A stretch of DNA of 64,000 bases from Monodelphis domestica (GCF_027887165.1 NC_077235.1:13847033-13911032); one strand, 5' to 3'. Positions 12,245-22,312 are shown, counted from the stretch's first letter. Numbers and translations are program-made. Notes: generated by a model not told the origin, from the sequence alone.

Positions 12245-12790
12245 GGACGGAGGGGGGGGGAAGGAGGGGTAGTTAAGGGGAAAAATAATAAAGTAATAGA
12301 AGAATCAAGTATTTTTTCTCTGCCTCGGAATATTCGTTGACTCGACTGTCCTCTGGACAACTCCCAGCTTCCCCTCAAGTCCTATTCACTCCTTTCTGGG
12401 CCCTTTAGCCCCTCCCCACCACATGAGGCCAAAACAGGCAACCCTACCCATTTATGCTCTTCCCCCCCCCCCCCCATCTTCCCTTTCAGGCCGCGTGCAC
12501 TTATAGCGAATAAATAACTGGCCTTCCCCCTCCCATGGTTGAGGATACAGAAGGAAGAATATTAAGGGTGGGGAGTAGAGGAGGAAAGAGAGCGGTGCCA
12601 AAGTACCCATACAGTGGGTCAGCTCACAGACCAGCCACGAAAGTGCTAAAAAGCTGCCCAGGACACCTGTATAGTTCCTTTGACCCTCCAACTTCCCGTT
12701 CTGGGGAGGGGTCGGGAGGGAGGGGGAGGGAAGAGTCTAGACCAGGGCTTGCCTGTGGGGGGGGGGTATGTGACTGGGTGCAGCTCTCAG
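12245..12790. repeat. Tandem duplication, unit B (about 550 bp)
   Basis: Second copy of the 11642-12240 unit in direct orientation. It differs by indels, a 14-C run (12462-12475), a 9-G run (12252-12260) and a 10-G run (12757-12766). The ETS-like ACTTCCGG of unit A reads ACTTCCCG here. Short frames on both strands (12452-12691 minus, 12535-12798 plus) are not conserved in the other copy. Confidence 0.85.
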
Positions 12791-12844
12791 CCAGTTAAAA
12801 GCCTTGGAGGGAGGTGGGGACCTCCGTCTTCTCTCCTTTGTGGT

Positions 12845-12960
12845 TAGTGGGCGGAGCAGCTTTCTCGCCTAGGATTGGCTGAGAGTGAATAAATGACTTT
12901 AGGGTCACATTTAGCTGTGTCATCCTAGGCTGCTGGGCGTTCTGCTCCTTGGAGGTTGTA
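12845..12960 (+). promoter_or_regulatory. Promoter-like segment: GC box and inverted CCAAT box
   Basis: GGGCGG lies at 12849-12854 and GATTGGCT (complement AGCCAATC, a good NF-Y site) at 12873-12880, about 20 bp apart, in a CpG-bearing, GC-rich stretch directly after the tandem duplication. There is no convincing TATA box. CpG-island promoters commonly pair these motifs. The transcript and direction are unknown; plus is only a guess from the downstream GC-rich tract. Confidence 0.4.
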
Positions 12961-13260
12961 CTTTTGGCGCCCAGGGACCCAGTCTCGCTGTAGAAAAGAA
13001 AAGAAGGTATTGCTCTCTGTCTGTTGCACCCTGGCTGCTTGTGTGCTTGCTGGGACTTTGGTGGCGGAGGAGGATATGGGAGGAGGTCACAAAATGACCC
13101 CACACTTGAGTTGGAGAAACCCTTTCTGCCAACCAGCAAAGGCCTGAAGCGGGATGGGCCAGACTCCTGCTTGTTGGCAAGAGGGGAACCGGGCAGAGGG
13201 CAGAGGGAGCAGCATGGCTAAGGGCTTCTCCTCTTCAAGACGTGGAATCTGTTAGGCACA
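12961..13260 (+). other. GC-rich, CpG-bearing tract downstream of the promoter-like motifs
   Basis: Could be an untranslated first exon. It has several CpGs and an ATG in fair context (GCAGCATGG, 13214) that opens only 13 codons before a stop. No strong GTRAGT splice donor is obvious. The overlapping frames here are mutually inconsistent and show no domain. Confidence 0.3.
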
Positions 13261-13439
13261 GATAAGAGGGCCGCATGTGTGTGCACTTGTGTTTAATTCC
13301 TGGGCGCTAGGCATTGGCAGGCTTTCTATTTCTAAGTTCAGAGAATGAACATTTGGTCTGAATTTGGAAGGATCAAGCTTGTGTGTATGGAGGTGTTTCA
13401 GACTAGCCTGATGAGCTTTAAAAATACCAATGTGTTTAA

Positions 13440-13476
13440 GTACATATATGTGTATAGACCATACACACACACATAT
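13440..13476. repeat. Short TA/TG/CA-rich simple repeat
   Basis: 'acatatatgtgtatag' followed by 'catacacacacacat', read directly. Confidence 0.7.
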
Positions 13477-13591
13477 TAACAGTTAGGCTGAGTCAAGGAT
13501 ATTTCAGAGTTAGGCTAATCACACCAGCAATCCTTTTCTGGTATCTGAGCTGAATTTGACATGGGTCTTTGATCTTTTGGAGGCATTAAGT

Positions 13592-13860
13592 GGTTATTGT
13601 ATTCCTTACCCTGTGGTAAGGACTGGGGGATACAGAGAAAAGGCCAAAACATGACCCCCAACCTCAGGGACCTACTCTTCTGGTGGGAGAAAAAGACAAC
13701 ATGAAGTAGAGAGCTACTGGGGTTTATTAGGGGAAAGGGGGTGGCTGTTGCTTAGACTTATACTTTAGGAAAGTGGGCCACTGACTGGGTGCTGGATTAA
13801 AGTGAGGAGGGAGTTGAGGCTGGGAGAGCAAACAGAAAGCTACTGTAATTTAGATCCTGG
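13592..13860 (-). mobile_element. L2-like LINE fragment
   Basis: Has 'ctgtggtaaggactggggga', 'tacagagaaaaggccaaaac', 'cctcagggacctactcttct' and 'ggtgggagaaaaagacaaca', the antisense of the L2 3' end. It ends with 'ggattaaagtgaggagggag', 'ttgaggctgggagagc' and 'ctactgtaatttag', matching a more 5' part of L2 in the same orientation. Confidence 0.65.
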
Positions 13861-14072
13861 GATTTTTAGATTCGGTTATGAGAGATGGTGGTCTGATGTA
13901 CCTGCTGTATCCTGCTTCTTTCTCCCTCAGATTTTCTGGCTGCTTCAACTAGGTTAGTTTGCTTGCCCCATGTGTGGACAGTTGGTGGGGGTGACTGGCC
14001 CATCTCCACAGGAATGATTTGTCCCCATAATGTTGTCAGTATTGGAAGTGAAGCAGGAAGGGTGGCCTAGAA

Positions 14073-14143
14073 GGGCAGCTAGGTAGGTAGCACAGTGGAT
14101 AGAGTGCTGGAACTAGAGTCAGGAAAACATCTTCCTGAGTTCA
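14073..14143 (+). mobile_element. SINE, 5' half (interrupted by L1)
   Basis: 'gggcagctaggtaggtagca', 'cagtggatagagtgctggaa', 'gtcaggaaaacatcttcctg' and 'agttca' are the intact head of a type-1 marsupial SINE. The SINE stops in mid-element at 14143 and resumes at 15670 after an L1 fragment. Confidence 0.92.
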
Positions 14144-15654
14144 TTTCTTCAGAAATCATTGGAAATCTATTTTATGAAATGCCCTTGAAAGACTATAGTC
14201 ACTTTTGATGGGTAGGTGATTCATGGTTGTAAACCCAATTCCCTCACCTTCCAAAATATCATATTTCAAGCCTTTCAGTCTTTCAGTGTAGAAGCTGCCA
14301 GATTCTGTGTAATCCTGATTGGGACTCCATGATATTTGAATTTCTTCTTTCTGGCTGCTTGTAGTATTTTCTCCTTGGGCTGGGAGCTCTTGAATTTGGT
14401 TCTAACATTACTGGGTATTGTCATTTGGGGATTTATTGCAGGAAGTGGGTTCTTTTATTTTTTCTCCTTATTCAATAATATCAGGGCAGTTTTCTTTAAT
14501 AATTTCTTGTAACATGTTTAGGCCTTTTTTATCACAACTTTCAGGTAATCCAGTAATTCTTAGACTGCCTCTCCTGGATCTATTTTCCAGTACAGTTGTT
14601 TTTAATGAGATATTTCATATTTTTTTCTATTCCCCTCCCCCTTCTTTTCATTTGATTTTATTGTTTTTTATTTGTTTGGGATTTTTTGGTGTCTCATAGT
14701 CATTTGCTTCTATTTGCCCTATTCTAATTTTTAAAGAATGATTTTCTTCCATGACCTTTTCTCTTTGTTCCATTCTGGTTTTCATGGCACTCTTCTTCTT
14801 TCTTTTTTTTGCCTCTTTTTCCAATAGGTTAATTCTGTTTTTTAGAAAACTCTTTTCATCATTGGATTTTTGTGCTTCTTTTTCCACTTGACCATTTTTG
14901 CTTTTTAAGTTGTTTTCTTTTTGGATTACTTCCATTTCTTTTCCTCATTTTTCTTTCACCTCTCTTATTTGCTTTGAATTCCTTTTTGAGTTCTCCCAGT
15001 GCCCGAAATTAATTCTTATTTTTCTTTGAAGTTTTGTATTTGGTTGCTTCGCTTTCGCTGTCCCTTCCTGAATCTGTAACTTGTTCTTGAGTCTCCGTTT
15101 TCTGTGGTTAGATGTTTCTTTTGCTATTTGCTCATTTTCCCAGTTTTTTCCCCTGTAGACTAGGCATTCTGAAAATTCCTGGTTCTATTTTCTCTGCTGA
15201 GAGTTTGCAGGACTCAGAGTACTATAAGTTATTTTGCCCTGGGGCTTAGAGGCTTCACTACAGGCTTGAAAGGGCCAAGACTTTGGAAACTCACTATGGG
15301 CCACTGCCAAGGCTTTGGACTTCAATGAGTGGGTTTGGAGTGCTGTTGGCTAAGGCAGGGTCCTGTAATCCCTGGCCTACATCCAGGTTTGGAACCTGGC
15401 ACAGTAGGTGGGGGGTGGTCAGCCCACATTCCTCTTTGTGCAGTCTTCCTTTCAGGTCTCCCTTATCCCATGAAAATCAACTCTTGTGCCTGCCTTTCAA
15501 ATTGTTTTCCATAAGGGAATTCCCTGACTCCATCTCCTTATTAGTTTTGTGACTCCTGTTGTTTTGAGGTGCTATTTTAAGGTTGGTTTGAGAGGATTCT
15601 CAGAGCAGTTCCAGCTTTGAATGCTATTACGTTGCTCTCTTGGCTTTGTCATCT
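14144..15654 (-). mobile_element. L1 fragment: 5' region plus ORF1, 3'-truncated
   Basis: On the minus strand the order is a moderately GC-rich leader (about 15654-15050), a coiled-coil-rich ORF1 part (14935-14650, dense in Lys/Glu with heptad-like leucines), then an RRM start reading SLRITGLPE at about 14550-14580. Frameshifted C-terminal domain pieces follow (e.g. KFKYHG, then NLAAS). These follow mammalian L1 ORF1 in order. It ends near 14144 inside the ORF1 C-terminal coding region. No ORF2 and no poly(A) is present. It splits a SINE and is flanked by 'atcttcctgagttca' (14129-14143) and 'atcttcttgagttca' (15655-15669), a 15-bp target duplication with one mismatch. Stops and frameshifts show it is dead. 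Confidence 0.88.
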
Positions 15655-15838
15655 ATCTTCTTGAGTTCAAATCTGACCTCAGAAACTTACAAGCAGTGTG
15701 ACCTTTGAAAGTCACTTCACCCTTTTTGACTCAATTTCCTCATCTGGAAAATGAGTTGCAGAAGGAAATGATAAGTCACTCAAATGCCTTTGCTAAGGAA
15801 ACCCCAAAGGGTTCACCAGGAGTCACAACTGAAGAACA
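15655..15838 (+). mobile_element. SINE, 3' half (interrupted by L1)
   Basis: Continues the SINE of 14073-14143 without loss: 'aaatctgacctcagaaactt', 'gtgacctttgaaagtcactt', 'cctcatctggaaaatgag', 'ggaaatgataagtcactcaa' and 'gctaaggaaaccccaaaggg'. The first 15 bp are the duplicated L1 target site. Confidence 0.92.
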
Positions 15839-16310
15839 TACCTGCCGTCAGGATTGGGCTCAGAGCAGCACTGATGGCTTCAAGTATGTTACCATTCCCA
15901 GGATCTTGTGCCCATTTGTGCATTGGTGACAAATGGTCAGTAGTTGTTGTAGGTGATAGTGAAGAAGTAGGTTCCCTCTCCACAATGGTTTATTTCCTCA
16001 CTGGTGGCTAGAGGAGCTGGGTTGGAAGCAGTTATGGTGGCTTAAGAGCTACAGTTTTTCCCAAGGTTCCTGGGCTCAGAGTTCTGAACTGTCTCCAACA
16101 GGATTCTAGGGAGGAGGATAATCAAGGCAGCAGTAATCCAACTTTCCTGGCACATCTGAACTCCTATCTCTCCCCCAGGGAGTCTCACTGTTTCCACTGG
16201 ACTGTCTTGGCTTTAATTATCTGCTGGACGAAACTAGAGAATATAGTTGTCTCTGGAAAGCAGAAAGGCCATCTCTTAGAAATATCCCAACACTGATATC
16301 TGAGAGAATG
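15839..16310. other. Unique non-coding sequence
   Basis: No recognised repeat or gene between the SINE and the hAT element. Confidence 0.5.
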
Positions 16311-16536
16311 ATCTAGAGCAGTGATACAAACCTTTTAAAGGGGCAGATGATATGAGAAATATCCTCAGGCACCTGTGGAGAGGGGGAGGGGAGCAGCCCA
16401 GCCCAGTGTCCCTCTGTTTTTTTAGTAATGCACTCTGGCAAACTCTGTGCTGGGGTGACAGTGTGTGTGCCCACAGAGAGGGTTCTGAGGGTCTCCTCTG
16501 GCATATGTACCAAAGTTTGCCACCATTGATCTAGAG
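16311..16536. mobile_element. Non-autonomous hAT transposon (210 bp) with 8-bp target duplication
   Basis: The element proper is 16319-16528. It is flanked by perfect 8-bp duplications 'atctagag' (16311-16318 and 16529-16536), which fit the nTCTAGAn preference of Charlie-type hAT elements. The ends are imperfect inverted repeats: CAGTGATACAAACCTTT on the left, and the complement of the right end reads CAATGGTGGCAAACTTT. It is too short for a transposase, so it depended on an autonomous partner. The undamaged target duplication points to a younger insertion than most neighbours. Confidence 0.9.
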
Positions 16537-17185
16537 AATTCTAGAGCCTAGACTTAAAGAAAAGTAACCCATTGCACAGATTTGGCTCTAGGCAATAAAG
16601 TAGTTTTAAAAATAATGATCCCTTTGTCTCTGTAGGCCTCCTCCTTTATGATATCCCTCCAAATATGCCCTTTTTATCTGTATGTCCTTTCCTCCACATT
16701 TTCCCAGGTGGGAACAATTTTAAATCCATCAGTGGCATCTTAGTACATGAAGATGAAAAATCATTATATAAATGAAGATAGAGTGAGTGTGCAACTCACT
16801 AATTCTGGCACCTTCCCTTCACTCATTTACAGCCAAATGCCTTCCCTCTCCAATTTACAGCAATGCAAGGTCTAAAGCTTTGACCTTTTGAAACTCTTGT
16901 CAGCCCTTCAAAATAGTTAATATTCAGCCATTATCCCAGTACTCATAGCAGCAGCTGCACAAGCACCATTGAAGAATTCCCTCTCCACATCCCGGCATCA
17001 GGGGAAAATGCTTGAATGGGTGGGTGCGTGATAAAAGAGCAGCTGAAGACCTCTATTAAAGAATCACAGATCCTTCCAACTCCCTGAAGTAGTAGTTCTT
17101 AATACAGAATAGTGCTAAGGAAGAAGTTCTGGATAATATGAATTGTTTACAGACTGAAATGGTTAAGAAAGGCGATTTGGAAAAA
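16537..17185. other. Unique non-coding sequence
   Basis: No gene or repeat recognised. Confidence 0.5.
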
Positions 17186-17189
17186 ACCT

Positions 17190-18090
17190 TCAATCCAGCA
17201 AATACTTTTTGTGCTTCTGATCTTTGGGGAGCACTGTGCTAGGCACTATAACCCATCCTGTCCTAAGAAGCTTAAATCTTTTTTTGTGGGGAGGGGGTGA
17301 GGAGGATCCGTAAGATATGACATATACAGGGTAGCATTATTCGGATGCTATAGGAGATTTAAGCAAGAAAAGGAATAGAGGAGTACTCGTTGACTCATAG
17401 GGATGAGGCCAGGACTTGGAGGAAATAGGTTTTGAACAGTATATAGGATTTGTCTTGGCAAAGAAAACATCCTGGGGTAGGGAGGCGGGGAAGGATTGCC
17501 TTGGCAAAGTTTCAGAGGTGAAAATGAATGTGGTCTGGTGAGGAGATAAAGAAGAGACCCAATTGCCTGAAGCAGAGGGTTTGGGTTTGGAAGCAGTTGT
17601 AAATAAAGTTGCCCTTAAGAGCCATATCTTACTGAGCTTTGCATGCTTAGATGACAGGTTTAGACTTTATCCGATGGCACTTTTGTTGCTGTTGTTCAGT
17701 CACATCGAGCTCTACATGACCTCCTGGACTTTGTCTGTGGAGTTTTCTTGGCAAAGATACTGGAGTGGTTTGCCAGTTCCTTCTCCAGTGTATCCCCATT
17801 TTATGGATTAGAAAATGAAGCAGACAGGGTTAAGTGACTTGCCCAGGGTCACACAACTATTGAGTATCTGAGATCAGATTTGAAGTCAAATTTTCCTGAT
17901 GCCATGTTCAACATTTTTTCCACTGCACCACCTAGCTGCCTAGAAATTCATAAAATATTTTTTTGACATGGTGAATTGCCAAAGCAATTTAGGAAGATTA
18001 GGAAGAACTGTGCAGGGCGGATTGAAATGGGAAAGAATGAAGGCAGGGAGAAATGCCAGGATACAAGGCAGGTATGAGGTAATGACAGTC
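17190..18090 (-). mobile_element. Long L2-like LINE copy, interrupted by a SINE
   Basis: Begins with the antisense L2 3' end ('gagcactgtgctaggcacta' and 'cctgtcctaagaagctta'). It continues through 'aggaaataggttttgaacag', 'gaatgtggtctggtgaggag' and 'gcttagatgacaggtttaga'. After the SINE insertion (17683-17940) it resumes with 'gacatggtgaattgccaaag', 'gcggattgaaatgggaaag' and 'gaatgaaggcagggag'. The collinear order supports one original insertion. Confidence 0.7.
17683..17940 (-). mobile_element. Marsupial tRNA-derived SINE (type 1), nearly full length
   Basis: The antisense order is complete: 'gttgttcagtcacatcgagc', 'gttttcttggcaaagatact', 'ggagtggtttgccagttcct', 'gggttaagtgacttgcccag', 'ggtcacacaactattgagta', 'agatttgaagtcaaattttc', and 'tccactgcaccacctagctg' at the head. 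It sits inside an L2 copy and is therefore younger than it. Confidence 0.95.
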
Positions 18091-18837
18091 TTGTGGGACA
18101 TGCTGGGTAAGGGGCTAGAGCCCTACCAGATGAACTGCCATATCTGGGTTCAGGTACAGTCTACTTTCCAAGAAGACTAAAATTAAACTCCCAAGCAATG
18201 ATCCAGTCACAGGTTTGGGCATACAGAGTGTGGTAAAAAGCCAGTGCAGCAAATGAGAAGCGAGGACAAGAACAGAGACAACTTGCAAAATGTCTGTCTC
18301 AGAAGGGTACGAGGCCTGTCTTGGTAGGGCATCAAAAAGAACTGCATAAGGGACATGGTTAGCCTTGCAAAGATTTTTCTGGGCAAGCTGGTCTTCTCAT
18401 GGTTCTGGATTCGAAAGGGATAGAATGGCTCTGCATCAAGGTTCCAAAGATCAGGAGGTATCTAGGAAAATTCTAAAAGAGAAGAAAGGAAGAATAGTTG
18501 TTGTGATCAAGATACTCTGGAGTCTGAGTGAGGCTTCTGATCACTAATGTCTGCTCTCTAGCCAGATGGAGAATTCTAGTTATGAAGGAATTATGGGAAA
18601 CTTGGTTTCTCTGAGGGGAAATAGTAGTTAACCAAGCTCGTGCCTTCAATGTGGGTATCTGTGAGCAAGAGGGCAGGACCCCCAAGGCCCTGGATGGGAA
18701 CTTTTCTCCTTTCTCTCTCCAAATTCTCTTTTGGTAGACTCATCACTTTCCATAGGTTCAATGATTATCCTTACACAGATGACTTCCAAATCTCTCTGGA
18801 TATTCCACCCATCTTCTGGACATTTCAGACACAGACT
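18091..18837. other. Unique non-coding sequence
   Basis: No gene or repeat recognised. The opposed overlapping frames at 18640-18855 and 18646-18882 are chance frames without domains. Confidence 0.45.
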
Positions 18838-18842
18838 AGGCT

Positions 18843-18952
18843 CAATATGGCATAGTGGATAGATCACCGGACTTGAAGTCAAGAAAATGTGGTTAAAATT
18901 CCATCCCAGATGCTAGTTATATTACTTGTGTTAGTCTCTTGCTTTCTAAAAA
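18843..18952 (+). mobile_element. Truncated SINE
   Basis: 'tatggcatagtggatagatc', 'accggacttgaagtcaagaa' and 'aattccatcccagatgctag' match the SINE head. It ends in an A-rich tract at about 18947-18958. Confidence 0.8.
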
Positions 18953-19344
18953 AAATAAATTGTACTTTCTAAGCCTTGTTAGGAATGGCCTGGCAAATAC
19001 TGGATTCTACTCAGATGTGTTCATCAGGAGGGTGACCTGCATAGGCAGACAAACGAAGCCTTTGAAAAGTGATCACTGTGCAAAGAAAGTATTAGGAAAT
19101 AAGCTTTGGGATTGGTTAAAATTCATATTTGGAAACCATTATGATTGATGCAAACTAGGCATGATGTAACTCTAATGTAACCTAGTTAGAAATTGTATAG
19201 GAACATGGGACAGACCATTTTGCAACTTAATTATATCACTGATGACTGTTCAGTGATGCTACAGTGCTTCCGTCATTAGTACCAAGACTGGAGTATAAGT
19301 GATCTGTTTTGACTTCCACTTGGGACCATACTTTCCTCCATGTA

Positions 19345-19552
19345 CTCTGGTCTTGAAATCAGGAAAACTCATCTTGTTCAGTTCAAATCTGGCCTCAGAC
19401 ACTTAATGGCCGTGTGACCCTGGGTAAGTCACTTAACCATGTTTGCCTCGTTTTCCTCATCTGGAAAAAGAACTGAAAATGAGGAATAGCAAACCACTCA
19501 TAACCCCAAATGGAATTATGAAGGGTCAGACTGAAAGAAGTGAACAACAATA
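19345..19552 (+). mobile_element. Marsupial tRNA-derived SINE (type 1), lacking the extreme 5' end
   Basis: 'cttgaaatcaggaaaactca', 'gttcaaatctggcctcagac', 'gtgtgaccctgggtaagtca', 'cctcatctggaaaaagaact' and 'aatagcaaaccactcataac' are in canonical order. It ends near 'gaagtgaacaacaa'. Confidence 0.92.
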
Positions 19553-19594
19553 TTCTGTGTTCTAGCTGTTCCTTGCATATAAGACTCCATTTTC

Positions 19595-19893
19595 TTACTC
19601 AGGATGCTTTCCCTGGCTCTCGTCCATGCCTAGAATGCTCTCCTTTCTCACCTCTTCTTGGCTTTCTTCAATTCTCAGCTCAAATTTCACCTTTCCTAGT
19701 CCTGCATGATGTCATTGTCTTTTCTTTAAAATGGCCTCTAGTTTACCCTGGATACATCTGGATAATACAAATTTGTTTTCATGTTGTCTCCCATCCTTGA
19801 AGGCAGGGACTTTGTTCTTGCCTCTTTTTTGTTTCCCCAATACCTGGTACCTAGTCAGCACTTAATAAATGGTTTTTGACTGATTGATGAGCA
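19595..19893 (+). mobile_element. L2 LINE 3' end
   Basis: Sense L2 order: 'tgcctagaatgctctccttt', 'caattctcagctcaaatttc', 'catccttgaaggcagggact', 'cccaatacctggtacctag' and 'cacttaataaatggtttttg', finishing with short 'actgattga' repeats. Confidence 0.85.
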
Positions 19894-20284
19894 GTGGATG
19901 GAACCAGGACTGAGGATAGCATAGCCAGCCTCTCCTGATTGCTAGGATCAGACTATATGCTTGGCTAATAACGATTTCCTTGAACCTTGACTATTTATCC
20001 TGTGATTTATATTCTTGATAGAAATCTAAGAAATGCAAACCAAACTAGACATATCCATTTACAGGTCAGGGGCCAAACCTCATCCCTCTCCCCTCCCTAG
20101 AATCCAGGGTGGTATAAGAGGAAGATTATGCCCCTCTAGCTGTTGAGGAAAATGTTTCTGTTTCTTCTTACTCTGCCTTTTAAGTAAATATTCCTTTGAA
20201 ATGAAACTGGTGTGATCGAATCCCCAAAACTAAAGGAACAGAACCAGTGGGGCAGAGAAGAGAAGCCCCTCCTAAAGCTGACCT
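19894..20284. other. Unique non-coding sequence
   Basis: No gene or repeat recognised. Confidence 0.5.
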
Positions 20285-20478
20285 TTAAAGTTTACAAAAT
20301 TCCTTAAATGTCTTGGCTCATTTAAACTTCATTACATCCCTGTGAGATGGGGCTGTTATTGTCCCTGTTTTACAGATGGTGACAGTGAGTCTTAGAGAGT
20401 TTAAGTGGCTTGCCCATGGTTAGTCACATAGGTACTAAGTATCAGAAGCAGAATTCAAATCCAGGTCTTTTGACAGTT
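20285..20478 (-). mobile_element. MIR-like SINE
   Basis: Antisense MIR order: 'ggctcatttaaacttcatta', 'ccctgtgagatggggctgtt', 'ctgttttacagatggtgaca', 'gtggcttgcccatggttag' and 'gcagaattcaaatccaggtc'. Confidence 0.85.
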
Positions 20479-21525
20479 TTTCATGACTGGGTGGAGTTGG
20501 GGGAAAGAAGGCTAGACTGCTTAAGTTACAGAGAGAATGCACTGCAAAGACATGGAGATGTTGAGTTTCAATGAACACTCTGAAGCAGAGCCCCCTTCTC
20601 TGTGGGACACTGAAAAAATATTAGAACAGGTTGATATTCTCTTGAAGGTCAGGGGATGGAATCACCCCTCTTGCAAGGTTACTGTCTCCTTTCAGGACTC
20701 TGTAATTCTACATTCTTCCCTTTTCGCTTCTTCAATGGAATACCAAATCTTTTTTTTCCTGTCGGAGTGAAGGTATTTAACTTTTTATCAGAGGGAAATC
20801 CTGTGATGTTTTTAGGGGAAGGCAAGAAAGATGATTATTTGTTATAACTATTTGTGATCAAATAAGAGGAATGGAAATGTCAAAACACTTTGACAAGTTA
20901 AAAGCACCACATAGAGGAAAGGTTTGGTTGTTACCATGGTTATCTCAGATGATGGTTTTCAGGTTTGTTGTGGACAATGATATCTTGTAGAGGAACCTAA
21001 CAGAAAGCCCATGGCTTTGCCGTAGAACAGGGCTCTAGCCTAGACACTCTTTTCTGACTCTGTTATGCTCTGCAGTTTTGAATCCAAGAGAACTGAGATG
21101 CTGTTAATCTCCTTAAATATGCTCATAGTGATTTGAATCCAACTGAAAAAGAGACAGTGTAATGGCTGGCATCCATTCTTACTCACACTTGGTGGTAGTT
21201 ATTCCCATAAAACAAAGTGCCAGGACCTTCTGGATTTAAACTGTGGAAAACAAAGGGCTACAATTCTCCAACTTTTCCCTCCCCAACTCCTCTCCCTTTA
21301 GGTGAACAAAGACCATTTACATCTATATCTGGGAAGGACAAATTGAGAAGTGAGGGGAGTGGCTCCTAGACATTGCATTGCTATAACTTGCTGCAGACTC
21401 CTCATTTTCATTCATTTCCATCTTCCAGAACCCCACCCCCACCCCAATGGTTAATCTACATGGGACAGAATTTATGGTTGGAATTTGTTCAACAGTTAGG
21501 GCTGTAACTACCAATAGGTCAGTGA
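20479..21525. other. Unique non-coding sequence
   Basis: About 1 kb with no recognised repeat. Frames at 20537-20770 and 20656-20847 overlap in different registers and have no domain. Confidence 0.5.
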
Positions 21526-21680
21526 GCACCTACCAGCTAATGGCACTATGTTAGATGATCCGCATCAAGGGACAAAGCAGAAGAGGAGGCTTGACATTTG
21601 CCCTGAAAAGCATGCAGTCTTACTGAGGTAACAAGACATGTTGGCAATCCGGTGACAAATACCAAGCCAACTATGGCTAA
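21526..21680 (-). mobile_element. L2-like LINE fragment
   Basis: 'gagcacctaccagctaatgg', 'cactatgttagatgatccgc', 'gggacaaagcagaagagg' and 'aagcatgcagtcttactgag' parallel the antisense L2 3' end. Strongly diverged. Confidence 0.5.
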
Positions 21681-21696
21681 GTGACTGTAATGTCTA

Positions 21697-21815
21697 GTCT
21701 TTGTTGTTTTTGTTCAATTGTTTCAGTCTTGTCAGATTCTTTGTGATCCTATTTGGAGTCAAATTGCCAAACCCTCAAATTCCTGTGCGATTTCCCCATT
21801 CCATACTCCATTCAG
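21697..21815 (-). mobile_element. SINE tail fragment (type 1)
   Basis: 'gttgtttttgttcaattgtt', 'tcagtcttgtcagattcttt', 'gtgatcctatttggagtcaa' and 'attgccaaaccctcaaattc' are the antisense of the type-1 SINE 3' half. The tRNA-like half is missing, replaced by L2 sequence. Confidence 0.75.
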
Positions 21816-21834
21816 TGAACTTTATTGACTCATA

Positions 21835-22312
21835 TAGTCTCCAGATTCAAATATAAACCCCTCTTTTTGGCTTTTAAAGCTTTCTATAACTTGTACCCAT
21901 TCTACATTCTAGCCTCCTTACACCTTATTTCCCTTCACATATTCAGTGCCAATGGCTTCCTGGTTGTTTCTCAAACAAGACATTCACTCCATTTCTCACC
22001 TCCCAGCATTTGCACTGGCTGTCCGCCATCCCTGGAACTCCTCTATCTTCATCTCTATTTCTGAGCTTTCCTGGCTTCCTTCATATCTCAGCTAAAGTTC
22101 TGCCATTTTGCAAGAACCTTTCCTAGTGCCCTCCCATTAGGATTATTTCCAATTTGTCTTGTCTAGAGCTTGTTTGTATCTAGTTTGCATGCTCTCTCCC
22201 TCATTATATTGCGAGTTCCTTGAGATCAGGTACTGTTTTTCTTTACCTTTCTTTGTAACCTCAGTATCTGGTACATTATAGGCATTTAATAAATGCTTGT
22301 TGACTGACTGTC
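21835..22312 (+). mobile_element. L2 LINE, 3' region
   Basis: Sense L2: 'ggcttttaaagctttctata', 'cattctacattctagcctcc', 'tgcactggctgtccgccatc', 'catatctcagctaaagttct', 'gcgagttccttgagatcagg' and 'catttaataaatgcttgttg', ending in 'actgactg'. At about 480 bp it is one of the longest sense-strand L2 pieces in the window. Confidence 0.88.

Noticed and set aside
11890..12276. 100-111-codon frames on both strands in the GC-rich block
   Set aside because: Open frames on both strands are expected in GC-rich DNA. They are Pro/Arg/Gly-rich and not conserved in the duplicated unit.
14648..14935. Lys/Glu-rich coiled-coil frame as a separate gene
   Set aside because: It is the coiled-coil part of L1 ORF1 inside a dead L1 insertion.
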